64,000 nt of DNA, taken from assembly GCA_018659375.1 (NCBI GenBank), contig JABJMO010000027.1:1-64000 (forward strand). The letters run 5' to 3'. Position numbers and translations under genes: made by a program. A model generated the notes under the pieces. The model searched no databases and had not been told where the DNA came from. It worked only from the letters and a program-made list of their open reading frames with translations. The first letter of the stretch is position 1. Each line of letters opens with the position of its first letter. Positions 9,192 to 19,112 of the stretch are shown here, piece after piece. This DNA comes from Methanobacteriota archaeon (GTDB lineage Archaea; Thermoplasmatota; Poseidoniia; Poseidoniales; Poseidoniaceae).

Positions 9192-9869
9192 TCAGAAGGT
9201 GGATTGCCATTCTTCGACGTCTTGCGCTGCTGCCCAATCTTCGTCTGTGGTTTCGCCACGTACTTTCAAGACCTCTCTTGCTAGCAACCAGTAAACCAAT
9301 GCTAGTGAACGACGACCTTTGTTGTTAGCCGGCACCGCAATGTCTACGTTTCTTAGATTGTTATTAGCATCAACAATGCCAACAACCGGCAAGCCAGTAT
9401 TTACTGCTTCTTTCAGTGCTTGCTGGTCAGCAGCAGGGTCGGTAACAAATAGGATATCAGGCTCAACATATGAACGTAGAGCAGGGTTAGTTAGAGAGCC
9501 TGGAATAAATCTTCCAACTGCTGAGTGAGCACCAACTGCTTCTGCGAATTTTCGAGCGGGTCTTTGTCCATATTGCCTTGCAGAAACAACCATAATTCTT
9601 GGAGCTTCGAATTTATTCAAGAACTCTGCAGTGGTTCTAATTCTGGAGTCGGTCATATTGACGTCTAGCAGATAAAGACCGTCATCCCTTACGGAATCAA
9701 TGAATCTAGCCATATCCGCACTCTTCTGTTGAGTACCAATATTTACAGCATTTTCTTCATAGGTTTCAAACGGTAACAATAGACTTGTTTCTTCAGACAT
9801 GAAATGACCTCTGCATTCGACCGACTTGACCCCCATATTAAACCGCTTCGCAACATGACAGATTTCCAT
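9192..9869 (-). CDS. rps2: 30S ribosomal protein S2 (archaeal type); real start probably MSEETSLLLPF near 9800
   Basis: RFIPGSLTNPALRSYVEPDILFVTDPAADQQALKEAVNTGLPVVGIVDANNNLRNVDIAVPANNKGRRSLALVYWLLAREVL. Confidence 0.96.
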   Translation of the reverse strand: MEICHVAKRFNMGVKSVECRGHFMSEETSLLLPFETYEENAVNIGTQQKSADMARFIDSVRDDGLYLLDVNMTDSRIRTTAEFLNKFEAPRIMVVSARQYGQRPARKFAEAVGAHSAVGRFIPGSLTNPALRSYVEPDILFVTDPAADQQALKEAVNTGLPVVGIVDANNNLRNVDIAVPANNKGRRSLALVYWLLAREVLKVRGETTDEDWAAAQDVEEWQSTF

Positions 9870-9892
9870 AAATCATATTTTGAGGAAAAAAC

Positions 9893-11143
9893 GTGACACA
9901 AATTGGCGAAGATTACAAGACTCAAGACATCAAAGGTACTCATATGGGGGATGTGACTAACCACGGCATAGGTTCACAATTTGACCCCTCGACAGCCAAG
10001 AAAAGTAAAGATGGCTTTTGGCGAGATAACAATAATAATTTGCCAAAAGTAAGTGCTAGTGACATTGAACGTCACGCATATTGCCCACTGTCTTGGGAGT
10101 TAGCGAAAAAAGGTAATTCTGGGCAGGGGGATGCGATTAATTCTGGCAAAACAAAGCATGCAAAAATACATGAACGGGTATCTGAATTTAAGATAAAACA
10201 AAGCCAATTCAAACGTCATATGATTATTTGGACATGGTGGTTTACTGTAATAATCGCAATAGTCATTGATTCTATTGCCTTCATGAGTATCGACGACATA
10301 GCATTATATCCAAAAGATATTGCCAAATATCTTGCTATGTGGAGCCTTACTGTACTACTTGCTGGCATTATTGCGGTATCAATTCCATGGCGTGATTGGC
10401 TTGGTTTTGATGTGACGATTAAACAACAGAAAAATGAGTTGATTCAAGAGACAAAAATCCTGCAGCCCGAGTGGGAACCTGAAGGGTTTGAAGGAGGGTG
10501 GTTTGAGGCTGGAAAAGTGGAGACGAGTTTGTTATTTGCGGCGATCTTGCTCGGAATCCATTCGATTGCCCTAAACGGGGCGGATAATAGAAAACAAGCC
10601 GGCTTTATCCTTATTGTGTTAGCAATGCTGTGGACTTTTGCTGCTTCGTGGCAATTGCAGCGCGCATTGATTACGGAAAATGAATCAGAGTTAGCAAGAA
10701 AAGATGTCGGGTTAAAAGAAGGCACTGAAGTCGCATATTCTGATGATGAAGAGTCTGCTGGATTACTTATTGATAATGTGACTGCGATAAGAGGAAGACC
10801 TGACCAAATTGTCATAATTGATGGAGAATTTATTCCTATCGAACAAAAAACCGGTCGAGTCCCTAAACGCCCCCATACATCGCACAGAAGACAAGTTCTA
10901 GCATATATCCACTTAGTTGAAATAAATACCAAAAGAACCACTCCATACGGCATCTTGAGATACGGCAATGAAGATATCCACCAAGTAATGTGGGACGATA
11001 ATGCCAAGAATGAATTATTTGATGAGGTAAAAGAAATACAACGACTGATGGCAATTGGTGGTGCCAAGCGTAACCATGACCGAGTTGGGAAATGTCAGAA
11101 CTGTTCTAGAAAGTATGCCTGTAATGAATCCCTTGCGGAATAA
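9893..11143 (+). CDS. Cas4/RecB-like PD-(D/E)XK nuclease with four cysteines and an inserted transmembrane region
   Basis: SASDIERHAYCPLSWEL, GRPDQIVIIDGEFIPIEQKTGRVP (D..ExK), HRRQVLAYIHLVE (QxxxY), CQNCSRKYAC; several hydrophobic helices between. Confidence 0.82.
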   Translation: MTQIGEDYKTQDIKGTHMGDVTNHGIGSQFDPSTAKKSKDGFWRDNNNNLPKVSASDIERHAYCPLSWELAKKGNSGQGDAINSGKTKHAKIHERVSEFKIKQSQFKRHMIIWTWWFTVIIAIVIDSIAFMSIDDIALYPKDIAKYLAMWSLTVLLAGIIAVSIPWRDWLGFDVTIKQQKNELIQETKILQPEWEPEGFEGGWFEAGKVETSLLFAAILLGIHSIALNGADNRKQAGFILIVLAMLWTFAASWQLQRALITENESELARKDVGLKEGTEVAYSDDEESAGLLIDNVTAIRGRPDQIVIIDGEFIPIEQKTGRVPKRPHTSHRRQVLAYIHLVEINTKRTTPYGILRYGNEDIHQVMWDDNAKNELFDEVKEIQRLMAIGGAKRNHDRVGKCQNCSRKYACNESLAE

Positions 11144-11782
11144 TCATTTGTCACACGGTGGCTCGAGAGGGTATTGTTGACATACCCGGTGTATGGTTAT
11201 CACAATTATGAAATTGTCTTGTAAAGCACCAATTGTTGTTTCACCCCAACCTCTAGATTCTACGTTTAAATCCCAGTCTCCGGATTCAAACGACGGGTCT
11301 GGCTCAAAGTTGTCAACTGTAGGAGTGACATCTTGGCAAACATCTTGTGACCAAATTGCTGCACCTGAAGGAGATGTGACTTCGGCTCTTACATATCTTA
11401 ATTCGCTACTTAGAGCCTCATCAAAACAGGAAATCTGATCTGAACCACTCATGGTTACTTTGAAGTATATCTCGATTCTTTCAACCGTATCATCTACTGG
11501 AAATGATGTAAAATTCGAGTAGGGTTGAATTGAGATAGTAGTGAAAGTATGAGTCATATCCACTTTATCTGGGTAAGACACTCTTTCAACTGGTTCCCTC
11601 ATACTTTCTATGGTTTCCCTTGCTTGTAGTAAGCCAAGACATCCAGATAGGCTAGATATCATAAACGTCGATATGAGGAACACTGCTAAACTGTATCTCC
11701 TCATGGCTCTGCGATGAGCAACTTGGTTATCAAATAAGTGATTAATCGAGCGTGGGTTTGAAGTGTACAATTCAATCCGCAA
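11144..11782 (-). CDS. Predicted lipoprotein/secreted hypothetical; start may be MRRYSLAVFL
   Basis: Signal-like LAVFLISTFMISSLSGCLGLLQ with lipobox-like SLSGC. Confidence 0.6.
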   Translation of the reverse strand: MRIELYTSNPRSINHLFDNQVAHRRAMRRYSLAVFLISTFMISSLSGCLGLLQARETIESMREPVERVSYPDKVDMTHTFTTISIQPYSNFTSFPVDDTVERIEIYFKVTMSGSDQISCFDEALSSELRYVRAEVTSPSGAAIWSQDVCQDVTPTVDNFEPDPSFESGDWDLNVESRGWGETTIGALQDNFIIVITIHRVCQQYPLEPPCDK

Positions 11783-11848
11783 CTGTCCGGATGACGCACA
11801 TGGTGGCCGAGCTCACGCAATGACGAACCCTATGAAAGCCGACGGACA

Positions 11849-14638
11849 TCACTCAAATTCAGCGCCACAAACTGGGCACTCTTTGGCCATAATTGGTATT
11901 TCAGCACCACAAGAACCACATTCAGCAGTCTTTTTTGATGATTGACGTCGCTTAGGTTTTTGTCTTGCAGGTTGTAATTCATCAGTCGCCTTAATCTTAG
12001 CAATCGGAGTATCCTCATCCTCGACAGTAAAGTCAGAACTGGTTTCTTCGATCTCATTTCCTGCCAATGAAGAGTCGGAAATCCCAAGTCCAATGTGAAC
12101 TTGATCCCCTGGCATTACTCCATCTTCCCCGGTTAATTCAAAGATTCTACCTCTTATTTCTGCATCGCTTGCTGATAAATCTGCACCATCGTCCTTGTGA
12201 GATACTAATTCTCCTTTGGATGCAAGCATGTCGTCAAGATCTTGTACTCCTGCGCTCATCTCTTTGAGGCCCTTTAGACGGGTAGTGACCTGTGAGTCGA
12301 ATTCTTCAATCTCTTCAGGAGTAAGTCCTTCAGTGGAAACTTCTTCTTCATACGATTGTTCAATTTCGGCAATTTCAGCTTCTGCTGTAGCGATATTCTC
12401 ATCCCAGAAATCACCAAATTGCTCCTCATCGTAACCAAATTCCTTAACGGTCTCGTCAAAGTCTTCCGACCCAGTGACCACTTCATTTTCATCAGTTTCT
12501 GGTAATGCGACCTCTTCTTTAGGTACAACTTTTCTTTCTCGACGTTGCCGTTGTTCAAAGAATGATGAAACATCTTGCTCAGCACCACAATATGGGCAAT
12601 TATCCATTAAATCTGGTACTGATTCTCCACATTCGTGGCATTCGTGGAATTGTTTTCTCGCCTTAGCCAGATTAAAACTACAGTGGGGACAGCGGTTCTC
12701 GTCACCTTCCAATTCTCCATCACAGGCAGGACAATATTCGAAAATATCTCGTTCTACTTCTTCTTCTGACTCTCTAGTCAACCATATGGCAAGTCCAAAA
12801 ATGACAAGTAATGAAACCACTGCAAGACCAATTAAAGCTGCTGTATTCATTCCTGAATTTTCATTCTCAACTGAATCAGAAACGGTGGAAGTGGTAGACA
12901 GTTTGCGAGTGTAGGTACTGGTAACTGCAGGGTCAGAAGGCGTCATTTGTATGGTTGTAGAAGGTGCGGTTGCGGTAAATTGACATTCTAAAGATACTTT
13001 CTGACTGATTTCAGAAACATTTACCGGAATTGTAACAATTAGTGAATTTGCGGTAGCATCATAGCAATCAATAGTTAAATCACCCAACTCTTGACTGGTC
13101 AAATTTATGGCAAAGATGTATTCTTCGCCTTCATCTAGAGGTAATTCCACTGATTCTCTATTCAAGTCAAGAATTCGTAGTGATGAACCTGCCCAATTCA
13201 GGACAAGTTTTGACTCAACTGAAATAGAATTAGTGGCGATATTATTGGTCAAGTCTCTGTCTAATGAATCGCCTGCCGGCGTCCACTCTGCAACAAAATT
13301 AGCAGTGTGAGACCCTGCTCCAGTTGACAATTCTTTTGTCCAATATCGCGACTCACCAGCATTCAGTACTATTATTGCCGAATTTGCTGAGACTCCTTCA
13401 AAAGTGTATGCTAAATTACCTCTTACCTGTACTCCGCCTAGATTTGTTACAGTTACGCCCCAAGTCACCTTGTCTCCTGCTTGTACTACTGGAGTCGAGG
13501 CTAGAGCGACGGAATCGACCAATACATCTGGTGATTCTAGTTTTATTAAGTTCGAAGATAGCCTATCGTTAGTAGTGTCTTCTTGGGTAAAGTCACCATC
13601 GCCAAATGGGTCAATGACTGCGGTGATTTGATAGCTTCCCGGTCCAAGTGAGCCAATCAAATTATTATCAAAATTATTTGACCAAGATTGTTGAGTATCA
13701 GCCCCGCCAACTAGGGAAACGGTGAATGGCGGGGAAACTTCCATCCCGTCCGTGTGGGCAATTTCAAGCCACATAGTAACTTCTGTAGTGCCGCTGCCCC
13801 CTATTCTACCGATTGTTCCGTTAACAAACCATGGACCATTGACTGAACCTGAATTAGGCGTCACCTCTAATTCTCCGACGTGATATATATCCATACGAGG
13901 TTTAACCAACATAGCGACCTCTATGGTTTTGCTTTGTTCGGATGCTTCAGTCACTTCGTCGTTATAATCTGGAGTTAGATAAATTGTGTAGGAACCAGTT
14001 GCAGGAGCGGTAAAAGAGGTATTGACCCAAGTTTCCTGCCCGGGTGTCAAACTAGCAGTACTAATCATTTGATCGTTTATTGAACCCGGCAAATTTACCT
14101 CTAATTGACTCGCTGATGCAGGTTCAGTACCAGTATTTTTCACTAAAGAGGAAATTTCTACAGTATCCCCTGCATATATCTCTGTAGCAGGCGTTAGTAC
14201 GGTTTGCATTATTCGTAAATTAGGTAATCCAGCGACTTCAAACTCAACAAAGAAGGAGACCTCGTTGCCGCTATTAAACGGATATTCGAAGGTAATCCAT
14301 ATTTTGTCGTCACTTTCTAGTAAACCGTCCCAAGTAGCACTTACCGTTTCTGAGGTGTCACCTGAAATATCTATTACGTCTTGAACAAATTTGTTGTTAT
14401 TGCTTAATTGATTCTTGTAAAATGCATAACCGACATTGTTAGCTTCACCTTGTTGAGTGTTGGTTAATGTTAGGAAAAAAGTCACTGAGTCCCCAACTGC
14501 TAGTCCAGTAGAAGGAATCATGGCCACTTGTGCCTCTGATGCTTCAATGCCACCGCTATTGTAAGCACTTGCACTGAGAGGAAGGGCGACCATGGTAAGC
14601 AATATTGCTCCAAGAAAGACCGCTGTTCTACCTGCCAT
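11849..14638 (-). CDS. Secreted CARDB-repeat membrane-anchored protein with cytosolic tandem zinc ribbons
   Basis: Signal peptide; CARDB-like repeats; TM ALIGLAVVSLLVIFGLAIWL; CPACDGELEGDENRCPHC, CHECGESVPDLMDNCPYCG, CGSCGAEIPIMAKECPVCG. Confidence 0.85.
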   Translation of the reverse strand: MAGRTAVFLGAILLTMVALPLSASAYNSGGIEASEAQVAMIPSTGLAVGDSVTFFLTLTNTQQGEANNVGYAFYKNQLSNNNKFVQDVIDISGDTSETVSATWDGLLESDDKIWITFEYPFNSGNEVSFFVEFEVAGLPNLRIMQTVLTPATEIYAGDTVEISSLVKNTGTEPASASQLEVNLPGSINDQMISTASLTPGQETWVNTSFTAPATGSYTIYLTPDYNDEVTEASEQSKTIEVAMLVKPRMDIYHVGELEVTPNSGSVNGPWFVNGTIGRIGGSGTTEVTMWLEIAHTDGMEVSPPFTVSLVGGADTQQSWSNNFDNNLIGSLGPGSYQITAVIDPFGDGDFTQEDTTNDRLSSNLIKLESPDVLVDSVALASTPVVQAGDKVTWGVTVTNLGGVQVRGNLAYTFEGVSANSAIIVLNAGESRYWTKELSTGAGSHTANFVAEWTPAGDSLDRDLTNNIATNSISVESKLVLNWAGSSLRILDLNRESVELPLDEGEEYIFAINLTSQELGDLTIDCYDATANSLIVTIPVNVSEISQKVSLECQFTATAPSTTIQMTPSDPAVTSTYTRKLSTTSTVSDSVENENSGMNTAALIGLAVVSLLVIFGLAIWLTRESEEEVERDIFEYCPACDGELEGDENRCPHCSFNLAKARKQFHECHECGESVPDLMDNCPYCGAEQDVSSFFEQRQRRERKVVPKEEVALPETDENEVVTGSEDFDETVKEFGYDEEQFGDFWDENIATAEAEIAEIEQSYEEEVSTEGLTPEEIEEFDSQVTTRLKGLKEMSAGVQDLDDMLASKGELVSHKDDGADLSASDAEIRGRIFELTGEDGVMPGDQVHIGLGISDSSLAGNEIEETSSDFTVEDEDTPIAKIKATDELQPARQKPKRRQSSKKTAECGSCGAEIPIMAKECPVCGAEFE

Positions 14639-14762
14639 CGTTTATATGGACAAAGGATGTAGCACTTGAACCCATCTCTAAACTTGCAGTCATATCAATA
14701 AAATCTGCGCCCATAATGTGAAGCCAGCAGTAACCTCAACCAAACATTAGATTACTGATAAA

Positions 14763-16613
14763 TTGAGGGTAGCATTCAAGGCTTATCGCCGATGTGTAAA
14801 CATCATGCGAGCAACTGGCATGGCGGCTTTTTTGTGCCTCTTGCTAGTATGCACAACAATTCAATTCCAACCCAGCACCAATAATCAACTGGCGGAAGAA
14901 ACGGTTATTGCTCAATCTAATTCGGACGTTACTATCACTTTTACTAACGGACCCAGCAGCGGTCAAAGCTTGACTGGAGTTTATACACTTTCATTCAGTT
15001 TTGGCGGCACCGGTACTGTCACCTCACTGATTATCGAAATCTCTGATGGCACCACTTGGGACAATGTCGCCACTTTGACTGCCTCTCCATGGGTGACTTA
15101 CCTAGATACGACAACTCTCACTAACGGTTCTTACACCCTCAAAGCAACAGCATATGATGATACTGTCGCTGAAACTGTAGCCGAAATTTCACCAAGTTTT
15201 ACCATTGATAATCAAATACCTATAATCACGCAATTTACTGTTGACAATATTGAATATGGCACTGGAAGTTCGGCATTAGACAGGGCTTGGTTTTCCATTG
15301 GTTCAACTGCGGCTTTAGAGTTTTCTTGGAACGCTGCTGATGATGATTTGCTTAGAGCAACCCTAAGCAATGTCCCGGGGCCAGGTGCTCCAGCAAGCGA
15401 CGGTCCGTCCAATATTGCCTATGGCTGGGATTGGTCTTCGGGTAGTTTTGATGAAGGTACTTGGAACCCTCGACTTACCGTTTATGACAATTCCGGACTC
15501 AGTGTGACCGAAACTATGTTTATCGGAATTGATCGAACTGGACCAACAATCGGTACAATTACTAGTGGTTCATCATCAGGGTGGCTATCTAGTTCAAGTG
15601 TGACGTTATCTGGGTTGATTAATGCAGTAGATGATGGACAAGGCAGTGGACTTGCTTACACTGAAGTTAGTTTAGACGGGGCATCATGGACGCAAAATAC
15701 GCTAGACTCTTACACACTCAATCTAAATGATGGCAGCCATACAATTTCTATTAGGGCAGCAGATAATGTTGGCAATATTGGCCCAACTACCCAAATTTCA
15801 GTTCAAGTTGATACTGAAGACCCTATTGCCAACGGTTGGTTGGTAGATGAACTGACCACTGCACTAACCGGTTCAGCAAATGTTGAATTCCTAGCCATAG
15901 ATGAAAGCTCTGGAATTGACAATACTAATTCATTCATCGAGTATGGATTTGATGCTAATGGTTTTGGTCAAACCCCTGATTTATCTGGTTCTTGGCAGGC
16001 CTCTATGGGTAGCGGACTAGACAGTGAAGTGGCACAATTAAGTTGGGCTACAAAATCTAGGCAGTATTTGATGCTTAGAGCTACTGTTACCGATATCGCA
16101 GGAAATTCTTTCCAAACAAGTCCGGTGTTTTATCAGATTTTGCCTAGTCTAGACTTTGAATGGAATTTAACTGAAACTAATATTGATAGATTAATCGTCA
16201 AACCAGGAGATTCCACTGGCAATATTACTGTAACTGGTCTGTTAGAGGTCAATGAAAATTATGGCGGAACCATCACATTGCGACTTGAATCTGCACCAGC
16301 CGACCGGGACGCTCAAGTTGCGTGGACAGTCATAGAATCTCGAACTCTTGATGCAGGTTTAATGACTGACCAGGAAGAATTACTTCTTTGGAATTATACT
16401 GTACCAAGTAAAGGTCAATTCGATTTAAGATTGGTCATTGACCCAAATAACGTAATTGATGAATATAATGAAAACAACAATCAAAACTACATGGTAGTCA
16501 CTGGTGCTTCGGTTAGTAGCGTAATTAATGCCCCGTCATTTAACCCTTCAATAGGTGCAATAATTGTTTGCGCTTTCGTTATTTCACTACTACAGCGGAA
16601 TACAAGGGATTGA
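14763..16613 (+). CDS. Secreted Ig-like/CARDB surface protein with C-terminal TM
   Basis: Signal peptide MAAFLCLLLVCTTIQ; Ig-like repeats (NGSYTLKATAYD, DGSHTISIRAADNVGN); GQFDLRLVIDPNNVIDEYNENNNQNY CARDB; terminal IGAIIVCAFVISLL. Confidence 0.8.
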   Translation: MRVAFKAYRRCVNIMRATGMAAFLCLLLVCTTIQFQPSTNNQLAEETVIAQSNSDVTITFTNGPSSGQSLTGVYTLSFSFGGTGTVTSLIIEISDGTTWDNVATLTASPWVTYLDTTTLTNGSYTLKATAYDDTVAETVAEISPSFTIDNQIPIITQFTVDNIEYGTGSSALDRAWFSIGSTAALEFSWNAADDDLLRATLSNVPGPGAPASDGPSNIAYGWDWSSGSFDEGTWNPRLTVYDNSGLSVTETMFIGIDRTGPTIGTITSGSSSGWLSSSSVTLSGLINAVDDGQGSGLAYTEVSLDGASWTQNTLDSYTLNLNDGSHTISIRAADNVGNIGPTTQISVQVDTEDPIANGWLVDELTTALTGSANVEFLAIDESSGIDNTNSFIEYGFDANGFGQTPDLSGSWQASMGSGLDSEVAQLSWATKSRQYLMLRATVTDIAGNSFQTSPVFYQILPSLDFEWNLTETNIDRLIVKPGDSTGNITVTGLLEVNENYGGTITLRLESAPADRDAQVAWTVIESRTLDAGLMTDQEELLLWNYTVPSKGQFDLRLVIDPNNVIDEYNENNNQNYMVVTGASVSSVINAPSFNPSIGAIIVCAFVISLLQRNTRD

Positions 16614-16638
16614 AAAGATATGAGTCTCACGGACGACC

Positions 16639-17382
16639 ATGCGACAAGGTCTTCCTAGGGTGCCAAAAGACAGGATTGCTGTTTTGATAGGAGCCAAAGG
16701 TACTACGGTGAAATCAATTCGCGAAGCATGTGGATGTCAAGATTTATTCATCAATTCTGAAACTGGTGATGTCGAAGTCACATGGGGTGAACCGGGAAGT
16801 TATGACCCGGTTAAAGCAATGAAATTACCTGATGTGGTGAAGGCAATCGGCCGTGGAATGTCGCCAAAGGCGGCAATTCGCTTATTTGATGACCAACATT
16901 TTTTCGAAATGGTTGATTTGAGAGACTTCGTTGGTAAGCGTTCAAATCAGCAACGAAGAGTTCGCTCAAGAATTATTGGCAGTCAAGGAAAAGTAAGACA
17001 ATTGATTGAAAGTCTTACCGATACCGAGATTACTATTTACAAATCCACAGTAGTTATTATCGGCGAGCAAGAAGGTCTCTTTGCTGCTAGACAAGCAATA
17101 GAAATGCTGGCTGGTGGCTCTGAACATGGGTCTGTGCTGGGTTTCTTGGAAAAAGATCGAAGGAAATCAAAAATAAGTAATCGATCTCTAGATTCTATCG
17201 AAATTAAATCAGCTTCCGTCGAAACGACTGGTTTTGAAAATTTAGTTCCTGGGCTAACAGAAATCTCTAATCGGAGGTCTAGGAGAATGCGAGCCAGCCA
17301 AGTGGACCCAGAAGATGGAGAAGCGGTCTTTGAAATGATGGAATTATCTGAGGATGAAACTGTTGTTTGGGAAGAGGAATGA
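16639..17382 (+). CDS. KH-domain RNA-binding protein (archaeal Dim2/Pno1-like rRNA processing factor)
   Basis: VPKDRIAVLIGAKGTTVKSIREACGC; second KH RSRIIGSQGKVRQLIESLTDTEITIYKSTVVIIG. Confidence 0.92.
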   Translation: MRQGLPRVPKDRIAVLIGAKGTTVKSIREACGCQDLFINSETGDVEVTWGEPGSYDPVKAMKLPDVVKAIGRGMSPKAAIRLFDDQHFFEMVDLRDFVGKRSNQQRRVRSRIIGSQGKVRQLIESLTDTEITIYKSTVVIIGEQEGLFAARQAIEMLAGGSEHGSVLGFLEKDRRKSKISNRSLDSIEIKSASVETTGFENLVPGLTEISNRRSRRMRASQVDPEDGEAVFEMMELSEDETVVWEEE

Positions 17383-17386
17383 CCAT

Positions 17387-18361
17387 TCATTCTTGTTCCA
17401 CAATATGTGTCAAATCCATATTAAGCACCTCATACATTGCTTCAGCAAGTTCCTTATCTAACCCGTTTTTATTACCCCATTCCACCAATCGAGTAACGTC
17501 CCTGATGAGGAACTCCTGTGCTTTAGGATGAGTTTGTATTACTGCTTGACCAACATCGATTACGATTGGTCCAACCTCATCGCTCCATAAGATGTTGAAC
17601 GGCGAAAAATCTCCGTGGACCAAGTTTGCTTTTTGCCATGCTACCGCAAGAAATTCTAACAATTCATCATATACTTCTTGCGGATTTTCAACTGAAACCT
17701 CGCGTAGTTTAGGATATGGTGAGGTATCATTACCAAGGTAATCCATCACCAAGACGTTTTTGTGAATACCCAGCGGTTGAGGCACCTTAAGACCCCATTT
17801 GGCTAATCTCGATAGATTTCTTTGTTCTTTCCTCACCCATATGTCGACTAGGTCTCGATGCCGGCGTCGGAGTCCGCTGAATCTGCGATCGCCTTCGATA
17901 TATTGAATTAGATTCTTAAAAACTGCATTAGAGGTGTGAAAGATTTTGATTGCAATCGGTTTACCATTTGGGTCTGTACCATGAAATACGTGGGCTTCTT
18001 TACCTCTAGCGACGGGAAAATCAACCGTATCAATGACTTCATTTTTCATCAACTTAAATATCGACATAAGGGTGAGTCTATCAAAGACTTGATCAAACAC
18101 TCGTCGGTCAACCCATTCAAATGAACCCTTTCCCATAACTCCTTGCAGTTTATTTTCTATGTCCCGGAATAGGGATTTGTACCGTTTTTCCTTCATCCAC
18201 TCATACTTACCAGTAGAAGTTTCTAGGGAATCGATAAAGTCGCGATCATCTCGTTCATCTTGGTCGATTTTCTTCTTTGACTTTGACCGCTTTGATTTAC
18301 CTTTCCGGTTGCGGTTCTTATTGATTGCCAGTTCGTCCCAGTTTTCTTTTCGGTCTTTCAA
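17387..18361 (-). CDS. rio1: RIO1-family serine/threonine protein kinase (TTG start in track)
   Basis: VARGKEAHVFHGTDPNGKPIAIKIF, LVHGDFSPFNILW, PIVIDVGQAV. Confidence 0.95.
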   Translation of the reverse strand: MKDRKENWDELAINKNRNRKGKSKRSKSKKKIDQDERDDRDFIDSLETSTGKYEWMKEKRYKSLFRDIENKLQGVMGKGSFEWVDRRVFDQVFDRLTLMSIFKLMKNEVIDTVDFPVARGKEAHVFHGTDPNGKPIAIKIFHTSNAVFKNLIQYIEGDRRFSGLRRRHRDLVDIWVRKEQRNLSRLAKWGLKVPQPLGIHKNVLVMDYLGNDTSPYPKLREVSVENPQEVYDELLEFLAVAWQKANLVHGDFSPFNILWSDEVGPIVIDVGQAVIQTHPKAQEFLIRDVTRLVEWGNKNGLDKELAEAMYEVLNMDLTHIVEQE

Positions 18362-18383
18362 TCGACCACCTCTGGGCTTTTAT

Positions 18384-19052
18384 TTAGCCGAATAATGAGT
18401 CGATATCGATGTCTTCATCATCATCATCGCCCTCATAACCGGAATCTGGATATTCTTCAACTGGGACAAAAGGCTCTTCGGTGGCCTCTGTTGGTGCTTC
18501 TTTGGATTCTACTTCTTCAGCTTCCCCAAACATGTCATCAACATCGTGTTCTTCCTCTTCACTAGCATCACCAAACATAGAGTTAACATCATCGTCAGAA
18601 TCCTCGACCACATCATCCTCTTCTTCCTCCATGACTCCAAAAATATCATCATGCTCGTCGTCATCATCATGGGTTACATTCATTCCAAAGATATCAACAT
18701 CATCAGGGAGAACTCCTTTTCTCGATAAGTACATGGCTTGAGTTTTGGTATATCTGTGCGTTACGTCAGCCTTAGAATCCTGAAAATCCCATGGCCAGAC
18801 AATTATCAAGTCACCCTCTCTAACCCATTGTCGACGCCTCATTTTACCAGGAATCCTAGCAAGTCTAGTCTCTCCATCTTCGCAAAGTATTGACACTCTT
18901 CTGCCGCCTAGAATTTGGTCGGCTAGGGCAAACATCTCGTTGATTTTTCGGTTTGGCATTTTGACACGAATCTTACTAGTCGAACCGTCCTCTGGATTTT
19001 CCAGACGGGCTAGCTCTTCTACGTCGACTTTTTCTTCGTGTCTTCTACCCAT
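18384..19052 (-). CDS. eif1a: Translation initiation factor aIF1A with extended acidic C-terminal tail
   Basis: OB-fold MFALADQILGGRRVSILCEDGETRLARIPGKMRRRQWVREGDLIIVWPWDF; tail of about 100 residues with repeated xFG motifs. Confidence 0.95.
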   Translation of the reverse strand: MGRRHEEKVDVEELARLENPEDGSTSKIRVKMPNRKINEMFALADQILGGRRVSILCEDGETRLARIPGKMRRRQWVREGDLIIVWPWDFQDSKADVTHRYTKTQAMYLSRKGVLPDDVDIFGMNVTHDDDDEHDDIFGVMEEEEDDVVEDSDDDVNSMFGDASEEEEHDVDDMFGEAEEVESKEAPTEATEEPFVPVEEYPDSGYEGDDDDEDIDIDSLFG

Positions 19053-19112
19053 TGAGTCTCACTCATCCGGCCTAATCGACATCCCTTATTGAATTGACCA
19101 CATAGAAGGAGA

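Noticed and set aside
10444-11067. 207-aa minus-strand ORF
   Set aside because: Lies entirely antisense to the Cas4-like gene, which has recognisable catalytic motifs
9893-11143. CRISPR-Cas locus suggested by the Cas4-like gene
   Set aside because: No repeat-spacer array and no cas1, cas2 or other cas genes in the window
12474-12914. 146-aa plus-strand ORF
   Set aside because: Antisense within the CARDB/zinc-ribbon gene; no family resemblance
18481-18741. Plus-strand Ser-rich ORF (86 aa) opposite aIF1A
   Set aside because: It is the antisense of the acidic GAT/GAA-rich tail; low complexity explains the open frame
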